DNA from: Clostridia bacterium
Lineage (GTDB): Bacteria > Bacillota > Clostridia > Christensenellales > Borkfalkiaceae
Length of the DNA: 13,133 nt
Assembly: GCA_017620875.1 (NCBI GenBank)
Contig: JAGAUH010000094.1
Location: forward strand, 1-13,133
Reading direction: 5' to 3'
Below the pieces are notes generated by a model. That model searched no databases. It saw only the letters and a program-made list of their open reading frames with translations, and had not been told where the DNA came from. The position numbers and the translations under genes are program-made. Shown piece by piece: positions 1 through 6,612 of this stretch; the stretch's first letter is position 1; each line of letters begins with the position of its first letter.

Positions 1-64
1 ATAAACTATAATTTTTATTTTTAATTATTATACCAAAAATTGCAAAAAAACTCAACTAAAATAT

Positions 65-110
65 ACCCCTACTACATAATACTAGACCTAACAGCAAAAT
101 GTAATAGGGT
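65..110 (-). terminator. Possible imperfect hairpin downstream of the hydrogenase gene
   Basis: Bases 65-75 pair with 101-110 through two GC-containing blocks, with one bulged C (69), one C-A mismatch (72/104) and a 25-base loop. The hairpin starts 7 bases past the hydrogenase stop on the minus strand. The nearest run of T on that strand (complement of the A7 near 44-50) lies about 15 bases beyond the stem. This is a weak match to an intrinsic terminator; the long loop and distant T tract argue against it. Confidence 0.3.
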
Positions 111-116
111 TTAAAT

Positions 117-1520
117 TTAATTTTTTATAGAGTCTAGCATACACTTGTTAGAAAGCGAGCCAAACTTTTCTACTTCTATTTTGTTTTTATCGCTGTGGTT
201 TAAACAACCCGCCCCGTTTATGCAACCACCTAAACAAGCCATACCTTCTATAAAGTTGCCGTCTAACACGTTTTTATTCTTTTTAAGCAACGCAAGTTTG
301 CACGCTTCTATTCCGTCGCAAATAACGGGTTTTACTTCGAAGTCGATATTTTGTTCTTTTAAGGCTTGCTCTACCGCAGAAGAAAGCCCACCCGTACGGG
401 CAAACAATCTACCAAAATTAGACGCGTTATCTAACTTTTCTTCTTGCAATGCAGTTATATCTATATCCTTACTATCTAGCAATGCTTGTAGTTCTTCAAA
501 GGTTAAAACCACGTCTATATATTCTTTAACGCTATCTTTTTTCGCCTCTGACTTTTTGGCGGTACAAGGTCCTATAAAGATAACTTTTGCATTTTTATCT
601 TGCTCTTTTATATATTTACCAAGCGTTGCCATAGGTGAAAGGTTATGAGAAATATGCTCTACTAAATTAGGGAAATTAGTTTTTATAAAACTTACGAACG
701 CAGGACAACAAGAACTTGTTAAAAAGCCTTTTTCGGCAAGTTCTTTACTTTCTTCTAGCGCAACCATATCTGCGCCAAGAGCCGCTTCTACAACGAAATT
801 AAAGCCTAACTCTTTTATACCTTTTATAACTTGACCTGTTTTTGCAAACCTAAACTGACTTGCTATTGCAGGGGCAACTATTGCATAAACGTTATTATCT
901 TTATTTTCTTTTAATATTTTAATTACTTCTAAAATATAACTTTTATCCATTATTGCGCCAAACGGACAAGCGTAAACGCAAGCGCCACACTCGGTACACT
1001 TGTTATTATCTATCGTAGAGGCTCTTTGTTCTTTTGTAGAAATTGCCTTTACTTTACAAGCCATTTCGCAAGGGCGTTTTCTAGAAACGATTGCGGTATA
1101 CGGACAAACTTTTGCGCAAGCACCACACTCTACGCATTTACTTTTATCTATATGCGCAACGTGGTTATGGTCGTAAGAAATTGCCCCCTTTTTACAAGCG
1201 TCTTCGCAGTGGTGAGCAAGGCAACCACGACAAGCGTTAGTAACTTCGTATCCGCCAACGGGACAGTCGTCGCAAGCGATTTCGATAACTTCTATCACGT
1301 TAGGGTTTTCTTTATTACCACCCATTGCAAGTTTAACCCTTTCTGCCACTATTGCCTTTTCTTTATAAACGCAACAACGCATTGTGGGCTCTTTACCAGG
1401 GACTATTATATTTGGTATATCTAAAACGTTTTCTAGTAGTTTATCTTGCCAAGCAAGCCTAGCAACTTCTCTTAGTACCTTATATTTTAAATATTGTACT
1501 TTGGTGTCAAATTTATGCAT
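117..1520 (-). CDS. [FeFe] hydrogenase, monomeric, group-B-like, with ferredoxin-type N-terminus
   Basis: Predicted cytoplasmic iron-only hydrogenase (467 residues) coupling proton reduction or H2 oxidation to a ferredoxin-like electron carrier. The N-terminal part is rich in cysteines: C83/C86 and C97/C100/C105/C109 form a first cluster, followed by two classic CxxCxxCxxxC 4Fe-4S motifs at 129-139 and 175-185, with an extra C151/C155 pair between them. The catalytic domain shows the three H-cluster motifs: TSSCCPA (268-274), GPCTAKKSE (317-325) and EGMACLGGCINGAGC (425-439). CCPA rather than CCPGW, and PCTAKK rather than MPCxxKK, fit the clostridial group B enzymes, whose physiological role is poorly known. 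The start at 1520 was chosen because GGAG lies 8 bases upstream; an in-frame ATG at 1550 lacks a site and overlaps the -10 box. No maturation genes (hydE, hydF, hydG) are in view. Family is certain, subgroup probable. Confidence 0.93.
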   Translation of the reverse strand: MHKFDTKVQYLKYKVLREVARLAWQDKLLENVLDIPNIIVPGKEPTMRCCVYKEKAIVAERVKLAMGGNKENPNVIEVIEIACDDCPVGGYEVTNACRGCLAHHCEDACKKGAISYDHNHVAHIDKSKCVECGACAKVCPYTAIVSRKRPCEMACKVKAISTKEQRASTIDNNKCTECGACVYACPFGAIMDKSYILEVIKILKENKDNNVYAIVAPAIASQFRFAKTGQVIKGIKELGFNFVVEAALGADMVALEESKELAEKGFLTSSCCPAFVSFIKTNFPNLVEHISHNLSPMATLGKYIKEQDKNAKVIFIGPCTAKKSEAKKDSVKEYIDVVLTFEELQALLDSKDIDITALQEEKLDNASNFGRLFARTGGLSSAVEQALKEQNIDFEVKPVICDGIEACKLALLKKNKNVLDGNFIEGMACLGGCINGAGCLNHSDKNKIEVEKFGSLSNKCMLDSIKN

Positions 1521-1528
1521 TTTAATCT

Positions 1529-1532
1529 CTCC
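1529..1532 (-). promoter_or_regulatory. Ribosome binding site that sets the hydrogenase start
   Basis: On the minus strand GGAG (within GGAGAGA) lies 8 bases before the ATG at 1520-1518. It selects that codon over the in-frame ATG at 1550-1548, which would add ten residues not expected for the family. Confidence 0.75.
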
Positions 1533-1548
1533 AAAACTTCTTATATAC

Positions 1549-1577
1549 ATTATATAATAAATTTGACAATTTTACAA
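1549..1577 (-). promoter_or_regulatory. Sigma-A-type promoter of the hydrogenase gene
   Basis: The minus strand reads TTGTAA (complement of 1572-1577), a 17-base spacer, then a perfect TATAAT (complement of 1549-1554). Transcription would begin near 1542, giving a leader of about 20 bases that contains the GGAG site. The -35 matches consensus at 4 of 6 positions. Confidence 0.6.
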
Positions 1578-1652
1578 CTAAAATAATATCCCCTATTTTT
1601 TAAAATAAAAGTAAACCTTTACCAGTTATATAGTACAAACTCTAAAAACACT

Positions 1653-1679
1653 TTCGGCGGAAGACATTCTTCCGCCGAA
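1653..1679. terminator. Strong 12-bp hairpin terminator after the lipoprotein gene
   Basis: Bases 1653-1664 (TTCGGCGGAAGA) are a perfect inverted repeat of 1668-1679 with a 3-base loop. On the minus strand the stem begins 24 bases past the lipoprotein stop and is followed by AGTGTTTTT, so it should end that transcript. On the plus strand it is followed immediately by TTTTTT, so it could work in both directions, although no plus-strand gene is seen upstream. Confidence 0.85.
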
Positions 1680-1703
1680 TTTTTTATAACAACTTTTATA
1701 ATT

Positions 1704-2678
1704 TTATTTATAATTTTTTAAAATATTTAATTGAGAAAAAGTTGGATCTACTTCCCCAATAATTTCACCGCCGTAAATATTTATTTGGCTAGTTACGTTT
1801 TGGCTATCCACACTATCGTAAGTGGCGTAGGCATAGTTATAATCGGATAAAGTACAAGGTGTTTCGCTATTTTTTACAGGTCTAGTATCAACGGTTTTTA
1901 CCACTCCGCCACGTTGGTTAAAAATTCCGCCGTAAGTTGCAACGGTATATATACAAAAATAATCTTCCGAAGCGTCGGTTTCGGTCATTTCGCTAGAGCA
2001 AACTATCGTTCCGTCGTAAAGATTTGCAACCCCACCCGTGTTTACTTGCACGGCAGAAACAACCCCGTTTATACAACCTTCTTTATCTTCTGAACTATCT
2101 ATTATATTTAAAGTTCCACCATCTCTCACCACAAAAAGTGCGTATCCGCTAAACCCATCCGTTCCGCATTGTTGAGTTATAGTATAGCCGTTTAAATCTA
2201 TAGTAACGCTACCTACTATAAAAAACCTAAAAGTAGTGTTTCCGTTATACCCAATAGTAATATCTTCGGTTAATTTAATATCTCCACTAATAGGTAAGCC
2301 AAGCGTTGCGGTAGTACCGTCAAAAGAAGTTTGTAAAGCCTTTGTATTAGTCCCCGTAGCCCTTTGGTTTAACGCGTTTACCACGCTATTAAAATCCGCG
2401 CCATAAGTTAAAGCAGTATCCACTTCTGTATCGTCGCCTTTATAAGAGATTTCTACGTTTTGACTAACGATAGTTGCGTTAGTTTCCGTAACACCGTTTA
2501 CGATAATTTCTTTTTCGGATATTTCGCAACAACTACAGGTTGTAAACTTGCAATAATTTCCGTTTTCGTCGTACCCGTAGGTTATTTTAGTTTCCCCTGC
2601 AGAACAACCAACTAAAACCATTATGACTAACACAAGTGCACCAAGTCCACTAAAAATCCTTTTAAACCTATCTTTCAT
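1704..2678 (-). CDS. Predicted surface lipoprotein with beta-helix-like repetitive body (unknown function)
   Basis: I do not recognise this 324-residue protein. The N-terminus is a lipoprotein signal: basic MKDRFKR, a hydrophobic stretch (about 11-23) and lipobox LVGC (22-25), so the mature protein should be anchored by diacylglycerol at C25 on the outer face of the membrane. A dense cysteine group follows (C43, C48, C50, C51). Residues about 130-305 contain short strand-turn units of beta-helix type: TIDLNGYTIT, GGTLNIIDSS, GGVANLYDGTI, GGIFNQRGGVV, INIYGGEI. Asn/Gly-rich turns alternate with hydrophobic positions, as in right-handed parallel beta-helix (pectin-lyase-like) surface proteins. 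No catalytic residues could be assigned. The start at 2678 has AGGAG 8 bases upstream; a GTG at 2687 overlaps that site and is unlikely. It appears to be a single-gene unit bounded by terminators. Adhesion or polysaccharide binding is speculation. Confidence 0.8.
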   Translation of the reverse strand: MKDRFKRIFSGLGALVLVIMVLVGCSAGETKITYGYDENGNYCKFTTCSCCEISEKEIIVNGVTETNATIVSQNVEISYKGDDTEVDTALTYGADFNSVVNALNQRATGTNTKALQTSFDGTTATLGLPISGDIKLTEDITIGYNGNTTFRFFIVGSVTIDLNGYTITQQCGTDGFSGYALFVVRDGGTLNIIDSSEDKEGCINGVVSAVQVNTGGVANLYDGTIVCSSEMTETDASEDYFCIYTVATYGGIFNQRGGVVKTVDTRPVKNSETPCTLSDYNYAYATYDSVDSQNVTSQINIYGGEIIGEVDPTFSQLNILKNYK

Positions 2679-2686
2679 AATAGCCA

Positions 2687-2691
2687 CTCCT
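2687..2691 (-). promoter_or_regulatory. Ribosome binding site that sets the lipoprotein start
   Basis: The minus strand reads AGGAG at 2691-2687, 8 bases before ATG at 2678. The upstream in-frame GTG (2687-2685) shares its first base with this site, so it is not a plausible start. Confidence 0.8.
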
Positions 2692-2750
2692 TTTTGCTTT
2701 TTCTAACCATATAGACAAGCAAAAAAGAAAATGGTTGGCAAAAAAAACAG

Positions 2751-2785
2751 GTTAAGACAAAAAAATTAAAATCGCTTTGCTTAAC
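2751..2785 (-). terminator. Second hairpin with T8 tract, distal to the recO operon
   Basis: GTTAAG (2751-2756) pairs with CTTAAC (2780-2785). CAAA/TTTG extends the stem after a bulged A at 2757, giving about 10 pairs and a 14-base loop. On the minus strand the stem is followed by CCTG and eight T (complement of A8 at 2740-2747). It looks like a back-up terminator about 35 bases beyond the stronger one at 2822-2841. It also lies in the 5' region of the lipoprotein gene, so a leader role cannot be excluded. I found no convincing promoter for that gene in 2692-2914. Confidence 0.45.
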
Positions 2786-2821
2786 TTTTTAAAGGCTTTA
2801 ATAAATTTTGGCAACAAAAAA

Positions 2822-2841
2822 ACCACTTAAAAATAAGTGGT
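2822..2841 (-). terminator. Intrinsic terminator of the recF-recO gene chain
   Basis: A perfect 8-bp stem, ACCACTTA (2822-2829) with TAAGTGGT (2834-2841), has a 4-base loop. On the minus strand seven T follow directly (complement of the A tract at 2815-2821). It lies about 73 bases past the recO stop and is oriented to end transcription coming from recO. Confidence 0.8.
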
Positions 2842-2914
2842 AATAAATTTATATAAACTTGCTTATTATATTAATAGTTTTTAACTACTACTTTAGTTTT
2901 TTGCCTTGATATAA

Positions 2915-3619
2915 TCATAATACAAATTGCAAACTCTTTAGTTTAAAACCTAGCCTATGAGATATATAATTATCTAATAACCTTAGGCAATTTTTAGTGT
3001 TTTCTTGCTCTAAATCTAGTTTGTCAAAAGGAGTGTTATTTATCTCGAAAAGCCTTGTATAAGTTGATATTTTAAACTCTAAAGCATTTTCTAAGGCATA
3101 ATTTTCGCACAAAAAACAACTAGAATCCACGTCTAAAAACACTCTGTTTTCTATAAGTTCTGCGCACTTACTACAACCGCTAAAATCTAGCCCGTAACCC
3201 GCGTAGGCTAAACCTTTTAAAATAAACTTTACTAAGGTAGAAAAACTAATACCCTTTAACATATTTTCTAAAGATAAAACAAAATCGGCAAACAATCCTT
3301 CTTCTGCGTCTTTAAAAAACAAAGTTACAAATTCGGCTATAACGCAAGCGCAAAAATAGGAATTTAAGTTTTGGCAAAGATTAAAATAACTTTTATGGCA
3401 ACTTGCGTTTGTAATACTACGCCTACCAACTTTTTCGGCGGTGATAAGTTCGGCAAAGCAAAAAGGCTCCGCAACGAATTTTAGTTTTGCTTTATCTTTT
3501 TTAACGCCTTTTACCGTAGCAGAAATAACCCCTTTTTCTAGAGAAAAAAGGGTTAAAATTTTATCGCTTTCGCCATAATCTACTGCTTTTAAAGTAATTG
3601 CGTTTAATTTTTCTTCCAT
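2915..3619 (-). CDS. recO: DNA repair protein RecO
   Basis: RecO (234 residues) loads RecA onto SSB-coated single strands with RecR, anneals complementary strands and acts in gap and break repair. The N-terminal OB-fold is recognisable (about 1-75, AITLKAVDYGESDKILTLFSLEKG and the basic stretch VKGVKKDKAKLKF). A helical middle follows, and then a C-terminal zinc site of four cysteines, C149-xx-C152 and C168-xx-C171, as in Gram-positive RecO. Length is slightly below the usual 240-255. The start codon lies three bases after the yqzL stop and no Shine-Dalgarno sequence is visible, so translation probably depends on re-initiation after yqzL. It is the last gene of the chain, and the era-yqzL-recO order matches B. 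subtilis. Confidence 0.93.
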   Translation of the reverse strand: MEEKLNAITLKAVDYGESDKILTLFSLEKGVISATVKGVKKDKAKLKFVAEPFCFAELITAEKVGRRSITNASCHKSYFNLCQNLNSYFCACVIAEFVTLFFKDAEEGLFADFVLSLENMLKGISFSTLVKFILKGLAYAGYGLDFSGCSKCAELIENRVFLDVDSSCFLCENYALENALEFKISTYTRLFEINNTPFDKLDLEQENTKNCLRLLDNYISHRLGFKLKSLQFVL

Positions 3620-3622
3620 AAA

Positions 3623-3724
3623 TTATTCGTCTTTTAGTTTACTGTATAGGCTATAATATTTTATATCGCCCGTTTCTTTAAAAAGTTCCCACGCTAAGCG
3701 TTTTGCATCTTTTTTATCTTTCAT
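3623..3724 (-). CDS. yqzL: YqzL-like small protein (33 residues)
   Basis: This small gene lies between era and recO, exactly where B. subtilis has yqzL. The product contains LAWELFKETGDIKYYSLYSKL (residues 10-30), which resembles the Trp-x-x-Phe-x-x-TG-x-I-x-x-Tyr-x-x-Tyr pattern I recall for YqzL proteins. The N-terminal extension is lysine-rich. It is somewhat shorter than the roughly 45-residue family norm. Function is unknown. It starts 35 bases after the era stop and ends three bases before recO, so it may serve for translational coupling into recO. The start at 3724 follows an AGGGGGGGG tract. An in-frame GTG at 3730, which overlaps that tract, would add two residues and is less likely. 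Identification rests on position and a short motif. Confidence 0.75.
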   Translation of the reverse strand: MKDKKDAKRLAWELFKETGDIKYYSLYSKLKDE

Positions 3725-3754
3725 ACGCACCCCCCCCTAAAAAGAGTATGCGTA
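3724..3754 (-). promoter_or_regulatory. Hairpin presenting a G8 ribosome binding site in front of yqzL
   Basis: TACGCA (complement of 3749-3754) can pair with TGCGTA (complement of 3724-3729), whose last base is the A of the yqzL start codon. The 19-base loop holds the only candidate Shine-Dalgarno sequence, AGGGGGGGG (G8 = complement of 3730-3737). A six-pair stem with a loop this long is only moderately stable. It could modulate yqzL and the coupled recO. Confidence 0.35.
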
Positions 3755-3759
3755 AAAAT

Positions 3760-4644
3760 TTAAATATTTTTCTTATAGCCAAATTCCGTTAATAAATTTT
3801 TGCTATTTCGCCAATCTTCTTTAACTTTTACAAAAGTTTCTAAAAATACCCTAGTACCCAAAAACTTTTCCATATCGGCGCGGGCAAAAGACACAACTTC
3901 TTTTAATTTTTTTCCACCTTTGCCTATTATTATTGCCTTGTGGTTTGCCTTTTCGCACACGATATCTAGGTTGATATAATACACGCCCGTTTCCCTTTGG
4001 GTAAACTCGTTTACGACTACCGCAATTCCGTGAGGAATTTCTTTATCGTACTTTAATAGTATTTTCTCTCTCATAATTTCGCCGACCATAAACTTTTCGC
4101 TCTTGTCGGAAATAACGTCGTCAGAGTAGATTTTTTCGCCTTGTGGCAAGTTTTTTAAAATGCAATTAATCAATTCTTTAACGTTTTTACCTTTTCTTGC
4201 GGATATAGGCACAATTTCTTCTACGGTGTAATTAGAAAAACTAACCAAACTTTCCATAATATTTTCTTTTGGCATAATATCTATTTTGGTTAGGGCAAGG
4301 ATAATTTTATATCCCTTTTTAATATACCTATTTAATAATTCTAAATCTTTTTCGTTTACCCCTGCGTGGATATCTAAAACAAACAAAACCAAATCTACGT
4401 CTTTAGCAACGCTTTCGCCCATTTTTTCCATACCGCTACCAAGCAAGGTAGTGCTAGCGTACACGCCCGGCGTATCAACGAATACCACTTGATAATCTTG
4501 TCTATTTAGTATACCGATAACGTTATCTCTAGTAGTTTGTGGCTTAGGCGAAACTATACTAATTTTTTCGCCCACTAAAACGTTTATTAAGGTACTTTTA
4601 CCTGCATTTGCTCTGCCGACAACGGCAACGGTTCCGCACTTCAT
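3760..4644 (-). CDS. era: GTPase Era, 16S rRNA-binding ribosome assembly factor
   Basis: Era (294 residues, normal length) binds the 3' end of 16S rRNA and promotes 30S subunit maturation in a GTP-dependent way. G-domain motifs are in order: G1 GRANAGKS (10-17), G2 TTR (37-39), G3 DTPG (57-60), G4 TKID (119-122) and G5 SAR (148-150). The C-terminal KH domain has GKGGKKLK (241-248), which contacts RNA. Two departures from the commonest sequences are GRANAGKS instead of GRPNVGKS and TKID instead of NKID at the guanine-specificity motif; both are conservative, so the protein should be active. The start overlaps the ybeY stop by four bases (ATGA), with GAGG upstream. The dgkA and cdd genes that separate ybeY from era in B. 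subtilis are absent. Confidence 0.97.
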   Translation of the reverse strand: MKCGTVAVVGRANAGKSTLINVLVGEKISIVSPKPQTTRDNVIGILNRQDYQVVFVDTPGVYASTTLLGSGMEKMGESVAKDVDLVLFVLDIHAGVNEKDLELLNRYIKKGYKIILALTKIDIMPKENIMESLVSFSNYTVEEIVPISARKGKNVKELINCILKNLPQGEKIYSDDVISDKSEKFMVGEIMREKILLKYDKEIPHGIAVVVNEFTQRETGVYYINLDIVCEKANHKAIIIGKGGKKLKEVVSFARADMEKFLGTRVFLETFVKVKEDWRNSKNLLTEFGYKKNI

Positions 4645-5120
4645 CTTTTAACCTCTAAATTCAACTCTTGCATAATTTTATCTTCTAAGGCTCTCATTTC
4701 TACCCTGTCGGACTCTTGTATATGGTCGTATCCTAATAAGTGCAATAAAGAATGAACTACTAAAAAAGTATACTCTCTTTCTTTACTGTGTCCATATTCT
4801 TTTGCTTGCATATCCGCCACGCTACTACATATTATTATAGAGCCAATAAATACCCCTTTAAAGTAGTTATCGTAATCTAAAGGATAGTCTTTTTTATCTA
4901 TAATTTTACCCTTTATACCATCTAGCGTAGGGAAAGATAAAACGTCTGTAACCTTGTCTATATGCCTATTTTCTCTGTTTAAGTCTTTAATTTCTTGCTC
5001 GGAAACAAAGTTTAATTCGGCAACTAGTTTTTGCTTTTGACCTAAAATTTTAAAAACTGCTTTGCCGGTTTTTAAAAGTTTTATATATTTAGGCTTGTCC
5101 TCGCAAAAAATTTTAATCAT
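4641..5120 (-). CDS. ybeY: Endoribonuclease YbeY, rRNA maturation factor
   Basis: YbeY (159 residues) is a single-domain zinc-dependent endoribonuclease involved in 16S rRNA 3' maturation and ribosome quality control. The metal-binding signature HSLLHLLGYDH (123-133) supplies H123, H127 and H133. The upstream conserved block VTDVLSFP (57-64) and the strand FIGSIIIC (91-98, usually LGDIVIS) are present. Length is normal. The start overlaps the end of pgpH by eight bases (ATGATTAA), and the stop overlaps era by four, so the three genes are translationally coupled. Era interacts with YbeY in several bacteria, which fits the direct adjacency seen here. Confidence 0.95.
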   Translation of the reverse strand: MIKIFCEDKPKYIKLLKTGKAVFKILGQKQKLVAELNFVSEQEIKDLNRENRHIDKVTDVLSFPTLDGIKGKIIDKKDYPLDYDNYFKGVFIGSIIICSSVADMQAKEYGHSKEREYTFLVVHSLLHLLGYDHIQESDRVEMRALEDKIMQELNLEVKR

Positions 5121-6612
5121 CTACGTCTTCCTTTTTAATTTTTAACTTTGGATATTTTACCCTGCTATGATATACGCCTGCTAGCGCCTGAACTATACTT
5201 TGTCTTATAATTTCTAATTCTTTTAAAGTAATGTCGCAATCGGTAAATTGCTCTAGTTCCATTCTTTCTTCTATAATGTCTTTTATGGCTTTATCTACCT
5301 TTTCGCCACTGCGGTCGTTCATAGTTCTAACCTTTGCTTCACTTGCGTCGCAAATCATAATAATTGCGGCAATTTTGCTTTGTGGCTTTGGTCCTGGGTA
5401 AGAAAAGTCTTTTAAATCTATTTCGTTTTCGGTATATTTTTTAGCCTTTGCAAAAAAGTATTTAATAGGTAAAGTTCCGTGGTGCTCGCTTGCCACGTCA
5501 GATAAAAATTCCGGCAAGTTTCTCTCTTTAATAAACTCCGAACCAACCCTTGCGTGAGAACGAATAATATCCGTTGCAAGTTCTGGCGATAGTTCTTCTA
5601 AAGGGTTATATCCCTTTTGGTTTTCGGCAAAAAACTCCGGTTCTTTTAGTTTACCCAAGTCGTGATAATACGCGGCCGCCCTTGCCTTTAAAATATTTTC
5701 GCCAAGAGCCGCCGCACAGTTTTCCGCTAGGCTTGCAACCGTTAAACAATGGTTAAAAGTGCCCGGCGCTTGCTCCCTTAACTCTTTCATATACTTATAG
5801 TCGGTAGAAGTAATTTCCGATAGCCTAAAATCCGTTACTACGTTAAATACAATTTCGAAAAACGGCAATATAACCACCATTAAAACAACCGACAACACCC
5901 CCGAGCCTAAAGAAAATAATATTAGTTTTAATCCGTCGGAAATGCTAGTGGTACTCATAAACTCTAACGCAAAAGCAGAAACCACCGTTGGCAACGAAAT
6001 ACATACTCCCATAAGGAAAATTCTAAACCTTTTAGTAATTCCGTCTAACGCGTAAACGGCTATTATACCCGAGGCAAAATTTAAAACTAAACTAGCAAAA
6101 ATAATAGTAAACTCTACGTTAGAATTTGTAAATAAATCCATAACGAAAGTGGTAAGCGCAGTTACGATATTTACAAATATTGCCGACCTACGATTGCCTA
6201 TTAAATATAGGCTAAGTATTGCCGCCAACGCAACGGGCCTAGCGTAAATACGAATATTACCACCGCTACTAGGTCCTAAATATCTTCCTACTAAGTAGTT
6301 AGCAACTAAAGATATTTCTAAAATTAAAAATAGCATACAACTATTTTTTCTACGGAATAAAAAATCCCCTTCTTCTAAGGCGAAATAAACGTATAAAATT
6401 CCGCCTAAAATTATCATTTCTACGATTAGGTTAGAAAAGGTTTTAAAGGACGACCAATTTGTAAAAAAATCTACAAAATCTTGTTTGCCGTTTCCGTTTA
6501 AATAAACGGTTAAAAGGCAAAACGCCACTACTATAATTACGTGCAAGGTTAAAAGTAATAGCGTTAAAACGTAGTCTTTTACACCCCACCATTTATTTTT
6601 TGCGTTTTTCAT
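5113..6612 (-). CDS. pgpH: Membrane HD-domain phosphodiesterase of the PgpH (YqfF) family, short form
   Basis: Membrane HD hydrolase expected to degrade cyclic di-AMP to pApA. It is 499 residues, against about 700 for B. subtilis YqfF. A first membrane segment (about 14-38) is followed by only some 20 polar residues, then seven segments (about 60-79, 92-112, 126-139, 143-161, 168-189, 198-219, 229-258). The large extracellular 7TMR-HDED domain that normally sits between segments 1 and 2 is missing. The cytoplasmic HD domain is intact: H288, H317-D318 in YYHDLGK, H353 in RSHARVG, H377-H378 in SEHHGT and D422 in MICDASEA. Sensing through the extracellular domain is presumably lost, while hydrolysis should be kept. 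The start overlaps the phoH stop by four bases (ATGA). The position between phoH and ybeY is the canonical one. Confidence 0.9.
   Translation of the reverse strand: MKNAKNKWWGVKDYVLTLLLLTLHVIIVVAFCLLTVYLNGNGKQDFVDFFTNWSSFKTFSNLIVEMIILGGILYVYFALEEGDFLFRRKNSCMLFLILEISLVANYLVGRYLGPSSGGNIRIYARPVALAAILSLYLIGNRRSAIFVNIVTALTTFVMDLFTNSNVEFTIIFASLVLNFASGIIAVYALDGITKRFRIFLMGVCISLPTVVSAFALEFMSTTSISDGLKLILFSLGSGVLSVVLMVVILPFFEIVFNVVTDFRLSEITSTDYKYMKELREQAPGTFNHCLTVASLAENCAAALGENILKARAAAYYHDLGKLKEPEFFAENQKGYNPLEELSPELATDIIRSHARVGSEFIKERNLPEFLSDVASEHHGTLPIKYFFAKAKKYTENEIDLKDFSYPGPKPQSKIAAIIMICDASEAKVRTMNDRSGEKVDKAIKDIIEERMELEQFTDCDITLKELEIIRQSIVQALAGVYHSRVKYPKLKIKKEDVDD

Noticed and set aside
145..648. Plus-strand open frame of 167 codons opposite the hydrogenase gene
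   Set aside because: It lies wholly antisense to a gene with intact H-cluster motifs, has no family features, and its serine-rich composition is what the opposite strand of this coding sequence gives.
1026..1424. Plus-strand open frame of 132 codons opposite the ferredoxin-like part of the hydrogenase
   Set aside because: Antisense shadow of the cysteine-rich 4Fe-4S region; no plausible ribosome binding site or recognisable domain.
1804..1812. CTATCCACA, one mismatch from a DnaA box
   Set aside because: A single copy inside the lipoprotein coding region; an isolated near-match is expected by chance.
2705..2736. AACCAT...ATGGTT inverted repeat upstream of the lipoprotein gene
   Set aside because: Only six pairs around a 20-base A-rich loop, with no T tract following; too weak to call an operator or terminator.
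4115..4123. Variant G4 motif TKID in Era as evidence of altered nucleotide specificity
   Set aside because: TKxD is a tolerated variant in related GTPases and all other G motifs are intact; the coordinates given are only approximate for this codon region.
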